Below, one piece after another: positions 8,930 to 17,076 of a DNA stretch of 64,000 bases. The notes under the pieces are model-generated. The model did no database searches and had not been told where the DNA came from. It was given only the letters and a program-made list of their open reading frames with translations. The position numbers were made by a program, and so were the translations under genes. How positions within the stretch are numbered: position 1 is the stretch's first letter; every line of letters begins with the position of its first letter. Source of the stretch: Streptomyces smaragdinus (GTDB taxonomy: Bacteria; Actinomycetota; Actinomycetes; Streptomycetales; Streptomycetaceae); assembly GCF_009604385.1 (NCBI RefSeq), contig NZ_WEGJ01000001.1, forward strand, positions 1 to 64,000, in the 5' to 3' direction.

Positions 8930-10350
8930 AGTCCGCCGCCGCCCTTGCCGCTGCCGGAGTCGAGCACGCCCTGCTGTTCCTTGGCGATGTCGTCGAGGGC
9001 GTCCTCCGGCTCTTTCGCTCCGTTGAGCGCCGCGTTGACGTTGGTGTTCTCGATGTCGACGAGGCGCGCGTACTCGGGCACGTTCCACATGTCCCGCATC
9101 CGCGGCACCGAGTCGGCGTACACCTGGTTGAACGGCCCGGCATCGAGGAACTCGGGCGACGCCAGGGCGTCCGTACGCGACGGCACGCCGCCGGCCGCGG
9201 CCCACTTCTTCTGGATGTCAGCCCGCTCGAACCACTTGATGAAGTTCAGGGCCTCCGCCTGGTTCGCCTTGGAGGAGTAGGCCGACACGTGCATCCCCAT
9301 GCCGCCGAGAGGCACCAGGTTCGTCTTCTGGCTCGGCAAGGTGGCAAAACCCAGCTTGTCGAGAATCTGCTCCCGCGTGGTGCCGAGTGTCGACTGCTTC
9401 GGGTCGAGCAGGCCGCCGCTCGCGGCGATCCAGTTGAACGCGATGCATGCCTTGCCCTGGGCGACCGTCGCGTTCACCTCGTCGATGAACCAGTTGCCGG
9501 AGCCCTTGGCGGTCAGCGGCTTCATCTTGTTGACCAGGACGTCCATCGCCTCTTGGCCAGCAGCGTCGTTGAGGACGCCCTCGATCTTGCGCTCCTTGGC
9601 GTTCCAGAGGTTGCCGCCGTAGACGCCGTTGACCGTGTTGTAGGTTACGGCCGCGGCGTCGGAGCCGTTGGCCTGGTGGAAGGCCAGTCCGCTGACGCCG
9701 GGGTGGTCTGCCTGGCACTTCTCGGCGACTGAGATCATCTGGTCCCACGTCTGCGGTGGCTTGTCGCCGATCAGGTCCTTGCGGTAGATCATCGTCCAGG
9801 TGTCGCCGAGCAGCGGCAGTCCGTACATGCTGGCGTTTTCGTCGCGCTTGCCGGTCTCCGCCTGCGGGAACTGGCCGTAGGCCGCCAGGAGGTACGGGTT
9901 GTAGGCCTTGACGTCGATGTTCTTCTTGACGAAATCGGTGATGTCGAGGATGTTGCCGTTCGTCACGGCCTCGCCGATGTGCTGCGAGTCCAGGATCGGG
10001 ATGTCGAAGTCGGTCTTGTGCGCTGCGAACTGGGTGAACATCGCGTCGTGCCAGTTCGCGTTCGGTACGGTGTTGACCTTGATGGTCACGTTCGGCCGCT
10101 CCTTGGCGTACTCCGCGTTCGCGAAGTCTTCCAGCGCGTGAGCGGGGGGCCAGTCGAACCAGATGAAGCTGAGGGTCAGCGGGTCCTTGGTGAGCTCGGG
10201 GATGGTCGCCGGCGCCTTGGGGGCGCTCGAATCCGCGCCGTCGTCCTGCCCGCAAGCCGCCATGGTCGTGGCCACCAGCATGGCCGCCGTCGCCAGCTGC
10301 GCCGTTCGACGGGGAACGGACAGTCGTCTGATCCGCTTCGGATACCGCAT
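8926..10350 (-). CDS. ABC importer substrate-binding lipoprotein
   Basis: A 474-residue extracellular binding protein, first gene of the operon. The signal peptide (LATAAMLVATTMAACGQ) carries a lipobox TMAAC, so the mature protein should be lipid-anchored at the cysteine near residue 33. The body matches family-1 sugar-binding proteins in length and in motifs such as YGLPLLGDTWTMIYRKDL and VPSRTDAL; the end is glycine-rich. Ligand class cannot be settled by eye. The downstream aldehyde and alcohol dehydrogenases favour a polyol or small alcohol over a polysaccharide fragment. Transcription probably starts in the intergenic region shared with the divergent GntR regulator. Confidence 0.88.
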   Translation of the reverse strand: MRYPKRIRRLSVPRRTAQLATAAMLVATTMAACGQDDGADSSAPKAPATIPELTKDPLTLSFIWFDWPPAHALEDFANAEYAKERPNVTIKVNTVPNANWHDAMFTQFAAHKTDFDIPILDSQHIGEAVTNGNILDITDFVKKNIDVKAYNPYLLAAYGQFPQAETGKRDENASMYGLPLLGDTWTMIYRKDLIGDKPPQTWDQMISVAEKCQADHPGVSGLAFHQANGSDAAAVTYNTVNGVYGGNLWNAKERKIEGVLNDAAGQEAMDVLVNKMKPLTAKGSGNWFIDEVNATVAQGKACIAFNWIAASGGLLDPKQSTLGTTREQILDKLGFATLPSQKTNLVPLGGMGMHVSAYSSKANQAEALNFIKWFERADIQKKWAAAGGVPSRTDALASPEFLDAGPFNQVYADSVPRMRDMWNVPEYARLVDIENTNVNAALNGAKEPEDALDDIAKEQQGVLDSGSGKGGGGL

Positions 10351-10540
10351 CTTCGTGCCTGCTTTCCGGGAGGCGAGCTCTGGAGCCTTACTACGTGCTT
10401 CGCCGAGCAGTTGCTGGGGGGCGTTCAGGCGTGTTGCCGGCTGTCGCAGGGGCTGACCCGCAGACGGGCGTCACGTCGCGCATGCTCATAGGAGCTCCGG
10501 CTGATCGAAGCGGAGCGATGGCGGGCGGTTCCGCGATGGG

Positions 10541-10580
10541 TGAAGGATGACTGGCATCCGTCATCTTTCCTATACGATCC
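10541..10580 (+). promoter_or_regulatory. GntR promoter with inverted-repeat operator
   Basis: The inverted repeat GATGAC (10546-10551) / GTCATC (10560-10565) lies over a plausible promoter: -35 TGACTG at 10548-10553, a 17-base spacer and -10 TATACG at 10571-10576. The rest of 10351-10660 shows no gene. The -10 block (CCTATACGAT) recurs at about 19448-19458 next to the decayed second copy of the regulator. I infer autoregulation, and possibly control of the divergent importer operon. Confidence 0.45.
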
Positions 10581-10660
10581 AAGTAGGGGCATCAACATCC
10601 CGCAGCGTGCGACCGATGTCAACAGGTTCCCGAAGACGTACGAAAGGACCTCACGTCAAG

Positions 10661-11395
10661 ATGGACGACGAAGCGATGATCGCGCGGCGCCAGGAGGCCA
10701 TGACGGGCGCAACGCCGCCGGGAAGATCTCGCGGCCGGCTTGCCGACGAGGTGTACGACACACTGCTCGGACAGCTGATGTCGCTACGGATCGAGCCTGG
10801 CTCCCGCGTCACGATCGACATCCTGGCGCGAGAGCTGGGGGTCTCGCAGACGCCGATCCGAGACGCTCTGAACCGCATGGAGGCCGAGGGTCTGGTCGTG
10901 CGTGTGCCCCATGCCGGCTATCACATTCCGCCCCAGATCACCCGGCAGCGATTCGAGGACATGCTCGAACTCCGCCTGCTCCTCGAGCCGGCAGCGGCGC
11001 GCAGGTCCGCCGAACGCGCGTCCTTGAAGCAGGTGGCCGATCTGCGAGGAGTGCTGGAGGAGATGGCGGAGCTCGAGGGGGGCGACGGGCTCATGGCCTA
11101 TGGCGCCTTCGGGCTACGCGACGCCGCTTTTCACGATCTCGTCGCCCTGGGCGCGGAGAACCAGGTCATCCGCGAAGCGCTCGCTCGCCTGCACACGCAC
11201 GTGCACCTGTTCCGGCTTCTCCACGACACCCAGGTCACTCACTTGGCCATGGCCGAGCACGAAGAAGTTCTGGCCGCGATCGCCGCGCGTGACCCCGACG
11301 CCGCAGCGTACGCCATGCGTCGGCACATCCTGCTGTCCGGCGAGCGGTTCCGACGGTTGTTCGACGAAGTCAAGGGCTCGGACGGAATGGTGTAG
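10661..11395 (+). CDS. GntR-family (FCD) transcriptional regulator
   Basis: A 244-residue regulator. The winged helix-turn-helix spans roughly residues 30-95, with GSRVTIDILARELGVSQTPI and RDALNRMEAEGLV, followed by an all-helical FCD ligand domain with metal/ligand residues in FHDLVA and AEHEEVLAAI. It lies divergent to the importer/dehydrogenase operon and is the obvious candidate to control it in response to the imported compound or a product. I chose ATG 10661 because GAAAGGA lies upstream and residues before it have no family similarity. The 5' part of this gene is duplicated, in decayed form, near 19.5 kb. Confidence 0.85.
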   Translation: MDDEAMIARRQEAMTGATPPGRSRGRLADEVYDTLLGQLMSLRIEPGSRVTIDILARELGVSQTPIRDALNRMEAEGLVVRVPHAGYHIPPQITRQRFEDMLELRLLLEPAAARRSAERASLKQVADLRGVLEEMAELEGGDGLMAYGAFGLRDAAFHDLVALGAENQVIREALARLHTHVHLFRLLHDTQVTHLAMAEHEEVLAAIAARDPDAAAYAMRRHILLSGERFRRLFDEVKGSDGMV

Positions 11396-11505
11396 AGGCT
11401 TGACGGGCGGGCTGGGCCGGGGAATGCTAACGCAATCGGATCCGATCGGATCGGATCGGGTTGGATCGGATCTGCCTCACCCGCCCCAGATGCGAGGAGA
11501 AGTAG

Positions 11506-12075
11506 GTGTCCAGAGCGCTGCTTCTGACCGGCGACGCCGCCGAGGAGCTCGACACCATGTATCCCTACTATCGCGTACAGGAGGGCGGCTGGGACGTTGA
11601 CGTGTCGTCACGGACGATGCGTGACGTTCAGCTGGTCATCCACGAGTTCGACCCCGACTCCGACGCCTACGTGGAGAAGAACGGCCGAAAGCTGCCCGTC
11701 GACGTGCCCTGGGCCGAAGTCGACGTCGAACGCTACGACGCCCTCATCATTCCCGGGGGACGCGCCCCCGAGTGGATCCGGACCGACGCCGACGTCAGGC
11801 GCATCACCGAACACTTCTTCGCGCACAGCCTCCCGATCGCGCTGGTATGCCACGGCGCACAGGTACCGGCCGTATACGGACTGCTCAAGGGCCGAAAAAC
11901 GGCGTGCTTTCCCCCCATCACCGGAGACATGGAAAACGCCGGCGCGACAGTCGTCGACGCTCCCGACGTCGTGGACGGCAACCTCGTCTCCTGCCGCGGA
12001 TGGCCCGACATGCCACAGTTCGGCAGGGCGATGATGGAAGTCTTCTCCAAGTCCATCGACTCCACACCGGCATGA
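11506..12075 (+). CDS. DJ-1/PfpI family protein, copy 1
   Basis: A 189-residue cytoplasmic protein of the DJ-1/PfpI superfamily (glyoxalase-, amidase- or protease-like). The nucleophile elbow is LVCHGAQVPA, with the cysteine following a beta strand, and the oxyanion-side motif IIPGGRAPEWIR is typical. GTG 11506 is the start, preceded by GAGGAGA. Just upstream is a run of GGATC-type repeats (about 11438-11470) that is shorter in the second copy. It follows the GntR gene and is almost identical to the gene at 19843: one silent change, and ID versus VN near the C-terminus. Its reaction is unknown; a carbonyl-detoxifying role would fit the neighbouring aldehyde chemistry. Confidence 0.85.
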   Translation: MSRALLLTGDAAEELDTMYPYYRVQEGGWDVDVSSRTMRDVQLVIHEFDPDSDAYVEKNGRKLPVDVPWAEVDVERYDALIIPGGRAPEWIRTDADVRRITEHFFAHSLPIALVCHGAQVPAVYGLLKGRKTACFPPITGDMENAGATVVDAPDVVDGNLVSCRGWPDMPQFGRAMMEVFSKSIDSTPA

Positions 12076-12135
12076 GCACACCCGGAACGGCACGGGGCCC
12101 GCAGCGCTGATGCTGCAGGCGGCCCGGACAGCGCC

Positions 12136-12935
12136 GTGGGCCGGGTCGGGCCCGTGGCCAAGGAGGCCGTGGAGGCGATGCGGCGGACTGGAGCGGTCCT
12201 CGCCGGCATCGCGGTGGCCGTCCCCGGACTCGCCGACGTGACACGTGGCGTCGTGACACCCGCGCCGAACCTCTATTGGCGCGACCTGCCCTGACCGAGC
12301 TGCTGAGCTGCTGAGCTGCTGAGCTCAATGCTCGGCCCGCCGAGCGTGCCGGTGCGGGTGGGCAACGACGCGGATCTCGCCGCCCTGGCCGAATTAGACA
12401 GCTTCTGGGCGGGGCGGACGGATTCGCCGGCGAGGTCGGACATCTGCGAGTCGATCCGAACGGCGACCAGCGCGGCTGTGGCCGCATCGGCTGCGGGAAG
12501 ACCGGTCGGCCTGGCCGCGCTCGTACGTGCGGCCAGGCCCGAGCAGGCGCACGGATTGCCGGCATGCCGGTTCCCGACCCCGGCGAACGGGTGGCCGACA
12601 TCGTCAGAGGCCAGACCTCTGACGACCGGCGTATGACGAGGGCGGTGGCACAGTCCGGCGAGTGGCTCGGGCTCGGTGGCTCGATCCTGGCCACGCTGTT
12701 CAACCCGCGAGTGATCCTCACCGGAGGCTATTTCGCCTCGCCGGCCCAGTGGCTGCTGCCACACGCACAAGATCAGCTGCAACGGCTCGTGGTGGCAGCT
12801 CCAGCCGCCCAGTGCCGATTCGTCGCCTCCACGCTCGGCTTCGGCGCCGCCTCCCGCGGCGCGGCGAGCACGGGCATCAACCACAACATCGACGACCCGA
12901 CCGCGATCACGGATTTGCCCCGGCCGGCACCTTAC
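12136..12935 (+). pseudogene. ROK-family sugar kinase/regulator remnant
   Basis: ROK-family peptides appear in order but in different frames: GIAVAVPGLADVTRGVVT (about 12210-12260), VPVRVGNDADLAALAE (12345-12392), GFAGEVGHLRVDPNGDQRGC and GRIGCGK (12420-12500), and LFNPRVILTGGYFASP with STLGFGAASRG (about 12690-12860). The cysteine-rich GCGRIGC is the zinc motif of ROK proteins. A stop at 12291-12294 follows loss of one base in a C run, and an 8-base unit (GAGCTGCT) repeated 3.6 times at 12297-12325 shifts the frame again. Any N-terminal DNA-binding domain is missing. It was probably a sugar-responsive regulator or glucokinase-like enzyme. Confidence 0.7.
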
Positions 12936-13056
12936 CGACGGCCCCACAGACCTGGAGACGGCACCCTCCAGCAACCGCAATATCCGCTACCACCGAGTGG
13001 CAACAGGCGCGGCGGCGCGCCTTGGTTGATATCGCTCCAGTCAGGAAGGGTTTTTC

Positions 13057-16000
13057 ATGTCACCACGTCATCGAACGTGGGCCAGGCTGCCCGAAGCAGC
13101 CCTGCCAGATAACGGACGACGCCCGAGACGTCGCACCGCAACCGCGATGGCCTTGGCCCTCATCGCCCCTTTCATCACGCTCCTCGCGACGCCGGTGAGC
13201 GTCGAAGCCGCCACGGCGGCTGAGCCCGCGCCTGCCGCCAAGGCCGCACCACCAGACGCCGGCTTCAAGGTGCTCGTGGTACGCAGCACCCAGGACACGG
13301 TGTCGTCGGCCGGTCTGGCCGCGATCCGGGACGCGGCCAGAACCGGTGATTTCACGGTCGTGGCGCCCGGACCCGCTGACGTGGGCGACCAGTTCACGGA
13401 GAAGAAGCTGGAGCAGTACCGCGCGGTCGTGTTCTTGGACACGGGTCACGCGAGTCCGCTCACGGACGGGCAACGCGCGAACTTCGAGAGCTACTTCCGC
13501 GACGGCGGCGGCTTCGTCGGCGTCGGCTCGGCGGTCGAGACCGACGAGTCCTGGTCGTTCCTGACTGACATCCTGGGGACGCGTGCGACCGGCAGGACCG
13601 ACGTGCAATCGGGTGACGTGAAGGTCGCCGACCGCGTCCACGACGCGACCAAGAATCTGCCGCAGTTCTGGTCGCGGACGGACAACTGGTACAACTTCAC
13701 GAAGAACGTCCGCGGTGTGTCGCACGTCCTCGACACCGTCGTCGAGGACCCGTTCGGGCCGCAGCCGCAGGGCGCCGACCTCGACGGGATTGCCGGGGGC
13801 ACGATGGGCGCCGATCACCCGGTCTCGTGGTGCAAGGACTTCAAGGGCGGCCGCTCGTTCTACACCGGCCTGGGCAACACGGCCGCGAGCTTCGACGCCG
13901 ACCTCACCAAGCACCTCAAGGGGGCGATCGGCTGGGCCGCGGGCCAGGCCGACCCGGTCTACAGCGATTGCGGCGCGACCGTGCTGACCAACTACGAGCA
14001 GACGAAGATCGGCTCGCCGCCGAACCTGCAGGAGCCGATCGGCTTCGACCAGCTGCCGGACGGCCGCGTTCTGCAGTCGGACCGCCTCGGCTCGCTGCGC
14101 ATGCACGACTCGGCCACGGGCGTCACCACGGTCGTCGCCGACTTCGCCGATCCGAGCCTGCCGATGACGCAGCAGATCTACACCGCGGGCGAGGACGGGC
14201 TCTACGGCCCGGCGGTCGACGCCAACTTCGCGACCAACAAGTGGGTGTACCTCTACTACTCGGCGAAGGAGGTCACCGATGTCAAGCTGAGCGACGGATC
14301 GGTCGTCACCCAGATCACGCCGAACACCACCCCGCCGAACGTGGCGGCGTCCAAGACCGCGTGGGATCCGTACGTGGGTTATTTCCAGCTCAGCCGCTTC
14401 AAGTTCGTCGACACCACCGACAGCACGCCGGCGCACCTCGACATGGGCTCCGAGCAGCAGATCATGCGCGTGCCGGTCAACCGCCAGGAGTGCTGCCACG
14501 TCGGGGGCGACATCGACTTCGACAAGCACGGCAACCTCTGGATGGTCACCGGCGATGACACGCCCGCGGGCGGCATCAACGGCGGCGGCTACGGGCCGTA
14601 CAACTCACAGAAGACCGACGAGCAGCAGACCGTACGCGTCACCAACGCGACGGGCGGCACGTTCACGCTGACCTTCGAGGGCCGGACGACGGAGCCGATC
14701 GCGTGGAACGCGGATCGCAATGCGATCGACGCGGCGCTCGAGGAACTCTCGAACATCGAGGCGGATGAGATCCAGACCAGCGGCGGCCCGGTCAACACGT
14801 CGAACGTCAACGTGTTCTTCCGCCGCGGCAAGCAGCAGTCCGATCAGCCGCAGATCACCGCCGACGGTGCCGGCCTGACCGGCACTGCCACGCCGGCGAT
14901 CGCCACCAACACGGCGCAGGCGGGCGGCTGGTATCAGCGGCTCACCGGTGACTCGCGCCGCAGCGCGCTGAACACCAACGACCTGCGCGGCAAGGTGCTG
15001 CGGATCAAGGTCAAGGACGGCAACATCTCCGCCGCCGACGCCAACAAGGTCGACTTCGGCTCCGGCACGGGCGCCTACTCGATCCCGTCGGGCAACCTGT
15101 TCCCGCTGGTCGCGGGCACTCCACAGGACAAGACGCGGCCGGAGGTCTACGCGATGGGTTTCCGCAACCCGTTCCGGATCCAGGTCGACGAGAACGACGT
15201 GGCCTACATCGGCGACTACTCGCCCGACGCCCAGACACCGCAGCGCTCGCACGGCCCGGCAGGCACCGGCCGCTTCGAGATCGTGCGCAAGCCGTCCAAC
15301 TACGGCTGGCCGACGTGCTACAAGCGCGACCTCGCGCACTACGAGTGGAACTTCCACGAGTTCGCGCCCGGCACCACCACCGCGGGCACGCCGCTGAACA
15401 ACCCGCCTCAGAAGTTCGACTGTGACGGGCCGACGCAGCGCAACGACTCGCTGTGGAACATCGAGGGCGGTCCGACGGTCGAGCCGGGCCTGAGGGACGT
15501 CCCGCCGGTCACCGACCCGGACATCTGGTACTCCTACCGCGACAACAATACGAACGCGCCGCTCGGCACCCCGTGCGAGGCCTACTACGCGCCGACCCCG
15601 GGCCCGGTCGCGCCCGGCTCGACGACCGAATGCCCGCGGCTGTTCCCCGAACTCTTCACCGGCGGCGTCGGGCCGCACGGGGTCACGAAGTACCACTACG
15701 ACGCGGAGAACCCGAACACCAACAAGTTCCCGCCGTACTACGACGACTCGGTGATCGTCAGCGAGTGGACGCAGGACACGCTGCGCGAGGTCAAGCTCGA
15801 CAAACAGAACAACCACGTCCAGAAGATCAACAACTTCCTGGATTGCGGCAGCCGGGCGAACGCCGGGGCAGGCAGGTTCCGGTTCGAGTGCGACAACCCG
15901 ATGGACTTGCAGTTCGGTTCTGACGGCGCGTTCTACCTGCTGACCTACGGCAACGGGTTCAACGTCATCAGCCCCGACGCGGGCATGTACAAGTGGGAGT

Positions 16001-17037
16001 ACGTCAAGGGCAAGCGCGCGCCGAAGGCCGTGCTCACCACGGACCGCACCGACGGCTCGACGCCGCTGACCGTGAACTTCTCCAGCGCCGGCTCGCTGGA
16101 CGAGGATCCCGGCGACTCGATCCGCTACGAGTGGAACTTCGGCGACGGCTCGGCGATCGAGACCGACCCGAACCCGGCACACACCTACACGCAGTCCGGC
16201 CGCTACACGGCCGTGCTGACCGTGCTCGACTCGTCCGGCGAGCAGACCTCGACCAGCACCGTGATCACCGTGGGCAACACAAGCCCGACGGTGGTCGTCG
16301 ATACGCCGGTGGAGGGCGGGACGTTCGCGTTCGGCGACGACATCCCGTTCTCGGTAACGGTCACCGACCCCGAGGACGGGACAGTGAATTGCTCCGAGGT
16401 GCAGGTGACGTTCGTGCTCGGCCACGACGCGCACGGCCACGCCGAGGAGTCCGTCAACGGCTGCTCGGGCGTGCTCCACACGGAGGCCGACGACGCCTCA
16501 CACGGCGGCACCGTCTCCGGCGTAATCCAGGCGCGCTACGCCGACCACGGCGGTCCGGGCGGCGTCCCACAGCTGACCACGACCGGCCAGCACCAGATCC
16601 GCCAGAAGCACCAGGAGGTGGAGTTCGTCGTCAACCAGTCCGGCACCAACACGGCGACCAACACCGACGGAGGCACCGGCGTGCACCGCGGCAGCCTTGG
16701 CTCGGGCGACTGGCTCCAACTCAACGGCCCATTCAACCTGACCGACATCGATTCGATCACGTTCCGCGCGGCGGACGCGGCGAACGGCCGCACGCCCGGG
16801 TCGCCGCTGGCGGCAATCGAGGTCCGTCAGGACTCGGTCACCGGGCCGATCCTGGCGACGGACAACCTCGTGTCCACCGGCGGGTCGGGAACCTGGACGA
16901 GCCAGACGTTCCCCGTCTCGATGTCCGGGACGCATGAGCTGTTCCTGGTGTTCCGCTCTGTCACGGGTGGCGCCACGGGCGGCAACCTATTCAACCTCAA
17001 CTGGGCCGAGTTCGTCGGCACGGGCATCGGCACCTAG
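13057..17037 (+). CDS. secreted ThuA / PQQ-type sugar dehydrogenase / PKD fusion
   Basis: A 1326-residue exported protein. After an Arg-rich start and signal peptide (to about residue 52) come a ThuA-like domain (about 70-295); a glucose/sorbosone dehydrogenase beta-propeller (about 311-980) with QECCHVGGDIDFDKHG carrying the family histidine and NDLRGKVLRI; a PKD domain (about 986-1075, YEWNFGDGS); and a C-terminal carbohydrate-binding-like domain (about 1205-1326, DWLQLNGPFNLTDID). A ~105-residue domain (about 517-625, VTNATGGTFTLTFEG) is inserted inside the propeller. AGGAAGGG precedes ATG 13057. It probably oxidises or binds extracellular sugars. The next gene encodes a second ThuA protein. 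Cofactor binding is inferred from the family. Confidence 0.88.
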   Translation: MSPRHRTWARLPEAALPDNGRRPRRRTATAMALALIAPFITLLATPVSVEAATAAEPAPAAKAAPPDAGFKVLVVRSTQDTVSSAGLAAIRDAARTGDFTVVAPGPADVGDQFTEKKLEQYRAVVFLDTGHASPLTDGQRANFESYFRDGGGFVGVGSAVETDESWSFLTDILGTRATGRTDVQSGDVKVADRVHDATKNLPQFWSRTDNWYNFTKNVRGVSHVLDTVVEDPFGPQPQGADLDGIAGGTMGADHPVSWCKDFKGGRSFYTGLGNTAASFDADLTKHLKGAIGWAAGQADPVYSDCGATVLTNYEQTKIGSPPNLQEPIGFDQLPDGRVLQSDRLGSLRMHDSATGVTTVVADFADPSLPMTQQIYTAGEDGLYGPAVDANFATNKWVYLYYSAKEVTDVKLSDGSVVTQITPNTTPPNVAASKTAWDPYVGYFQLSRFKFVDTTDSTPAHLDMGSEQQIMRVPVNRQECCHVGGDIDFDKHGNLWMVTGDDTPAGGINGGGYGPYNSQKTDEQQTVRVTNATGGTFTLTFEGRTTEPIAWNADRNAIDAALEELSNIEADEIQTSGGPVNTSNVNVFFRRGKQQSDQPQITADGAGLTGTATPAIATNTAQAGGWYQRLTGDSRRSALNTNDLRGKVLRIKVKDGNISAADANKVDFGSGTGAYSIPSGNLFPLVAGTPQDKTRPEVYAMGFRNPFRIQVDENDVAYIGDYSPDAQTPQRSHGPAGTGRFEIVRKPSNYGWPTCYKRDLAHYEWNFHEFAPGTTTAGTPLNNPPQKFDCDGPTQRNDSLWNIEGGPTVEPGLRDVPPVTDPDIWYSYRDNNTNAPLGTPCEAYYAPTPGPVAPGSTTECPRLFPELFTGGVGPHGVTKYHYDAENPNTNKFPPYYDDSVIVSEWTQDTLREVKLDKQNNHVQKINNFLDCGSRANAGAGRFRFECDNPMDLQFGSDGAFYLLTYGNGFNVISPDAGMYKWEYVKGKRAPKAVLTTDRTDGSTPLTVNFSSAGSLDEDPGDSIRYEWNFGDGSAIETDPNPAHTYTQSGRYTAVLTVLDSSGEQTSTSTVITVGNTSPTVVVDTPVEGGTFAFGDDIPFSVTVTDPEDGTVNCSEVQVTFVLGHDAHGHAEESVNGCSGVLHTEADDASHGGTVSGVIQARYADHGGPGGVPQLTTTGQHQIRQKHQEVEFVVNQSGTNTATNTDGGTGVHRGSLGSGDWLQLNGPFNLTDIDSITFRAADAANGRTPGSPLAAIEVRQDSVTGPILATDNLVSTGGSGTWTSQTFPVSMSGTHELFLVFRSVTGGATGGNLFNLNWAEFVGTGIGT

Positions 17038-17076
17038 CGAACCCGCCGTTACAGCGGCAGGAGAGAGAAGACACTC

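Larger units (their letters stand above)
10480..12087 (+). repeat. long direct repeat, copy 1 (GntR-PfpI)
   Basis: This block, holding the GntR leader and gene and the PfpI gene, recurs at about 19365-20420. The PfpI part differs at only three positions out of 570, while the GntR leader and 5' coding part are clearly more diverged (roughly three-quarters identical by eye). The second copy lacks most of the GntR gene. Homology fades just after the PfpI stop codon. Confidence 0.8.

Noticed and set aside
11438..11470. Tandem GGATC repeats as a CRISPR or regulatory array
   Set aside because: Units are 5-10 bases without spacers, and the second copy has fewer; it is simple-sequence variation upstream of PfpI.
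13060..16479. Long minus-strand frames opposite the ThuA-dehydrogenase gene
   Set aside because: Arg/Val-rich antisense shadows of a strongly supported secreted protein; no motifs or ribosome sites.
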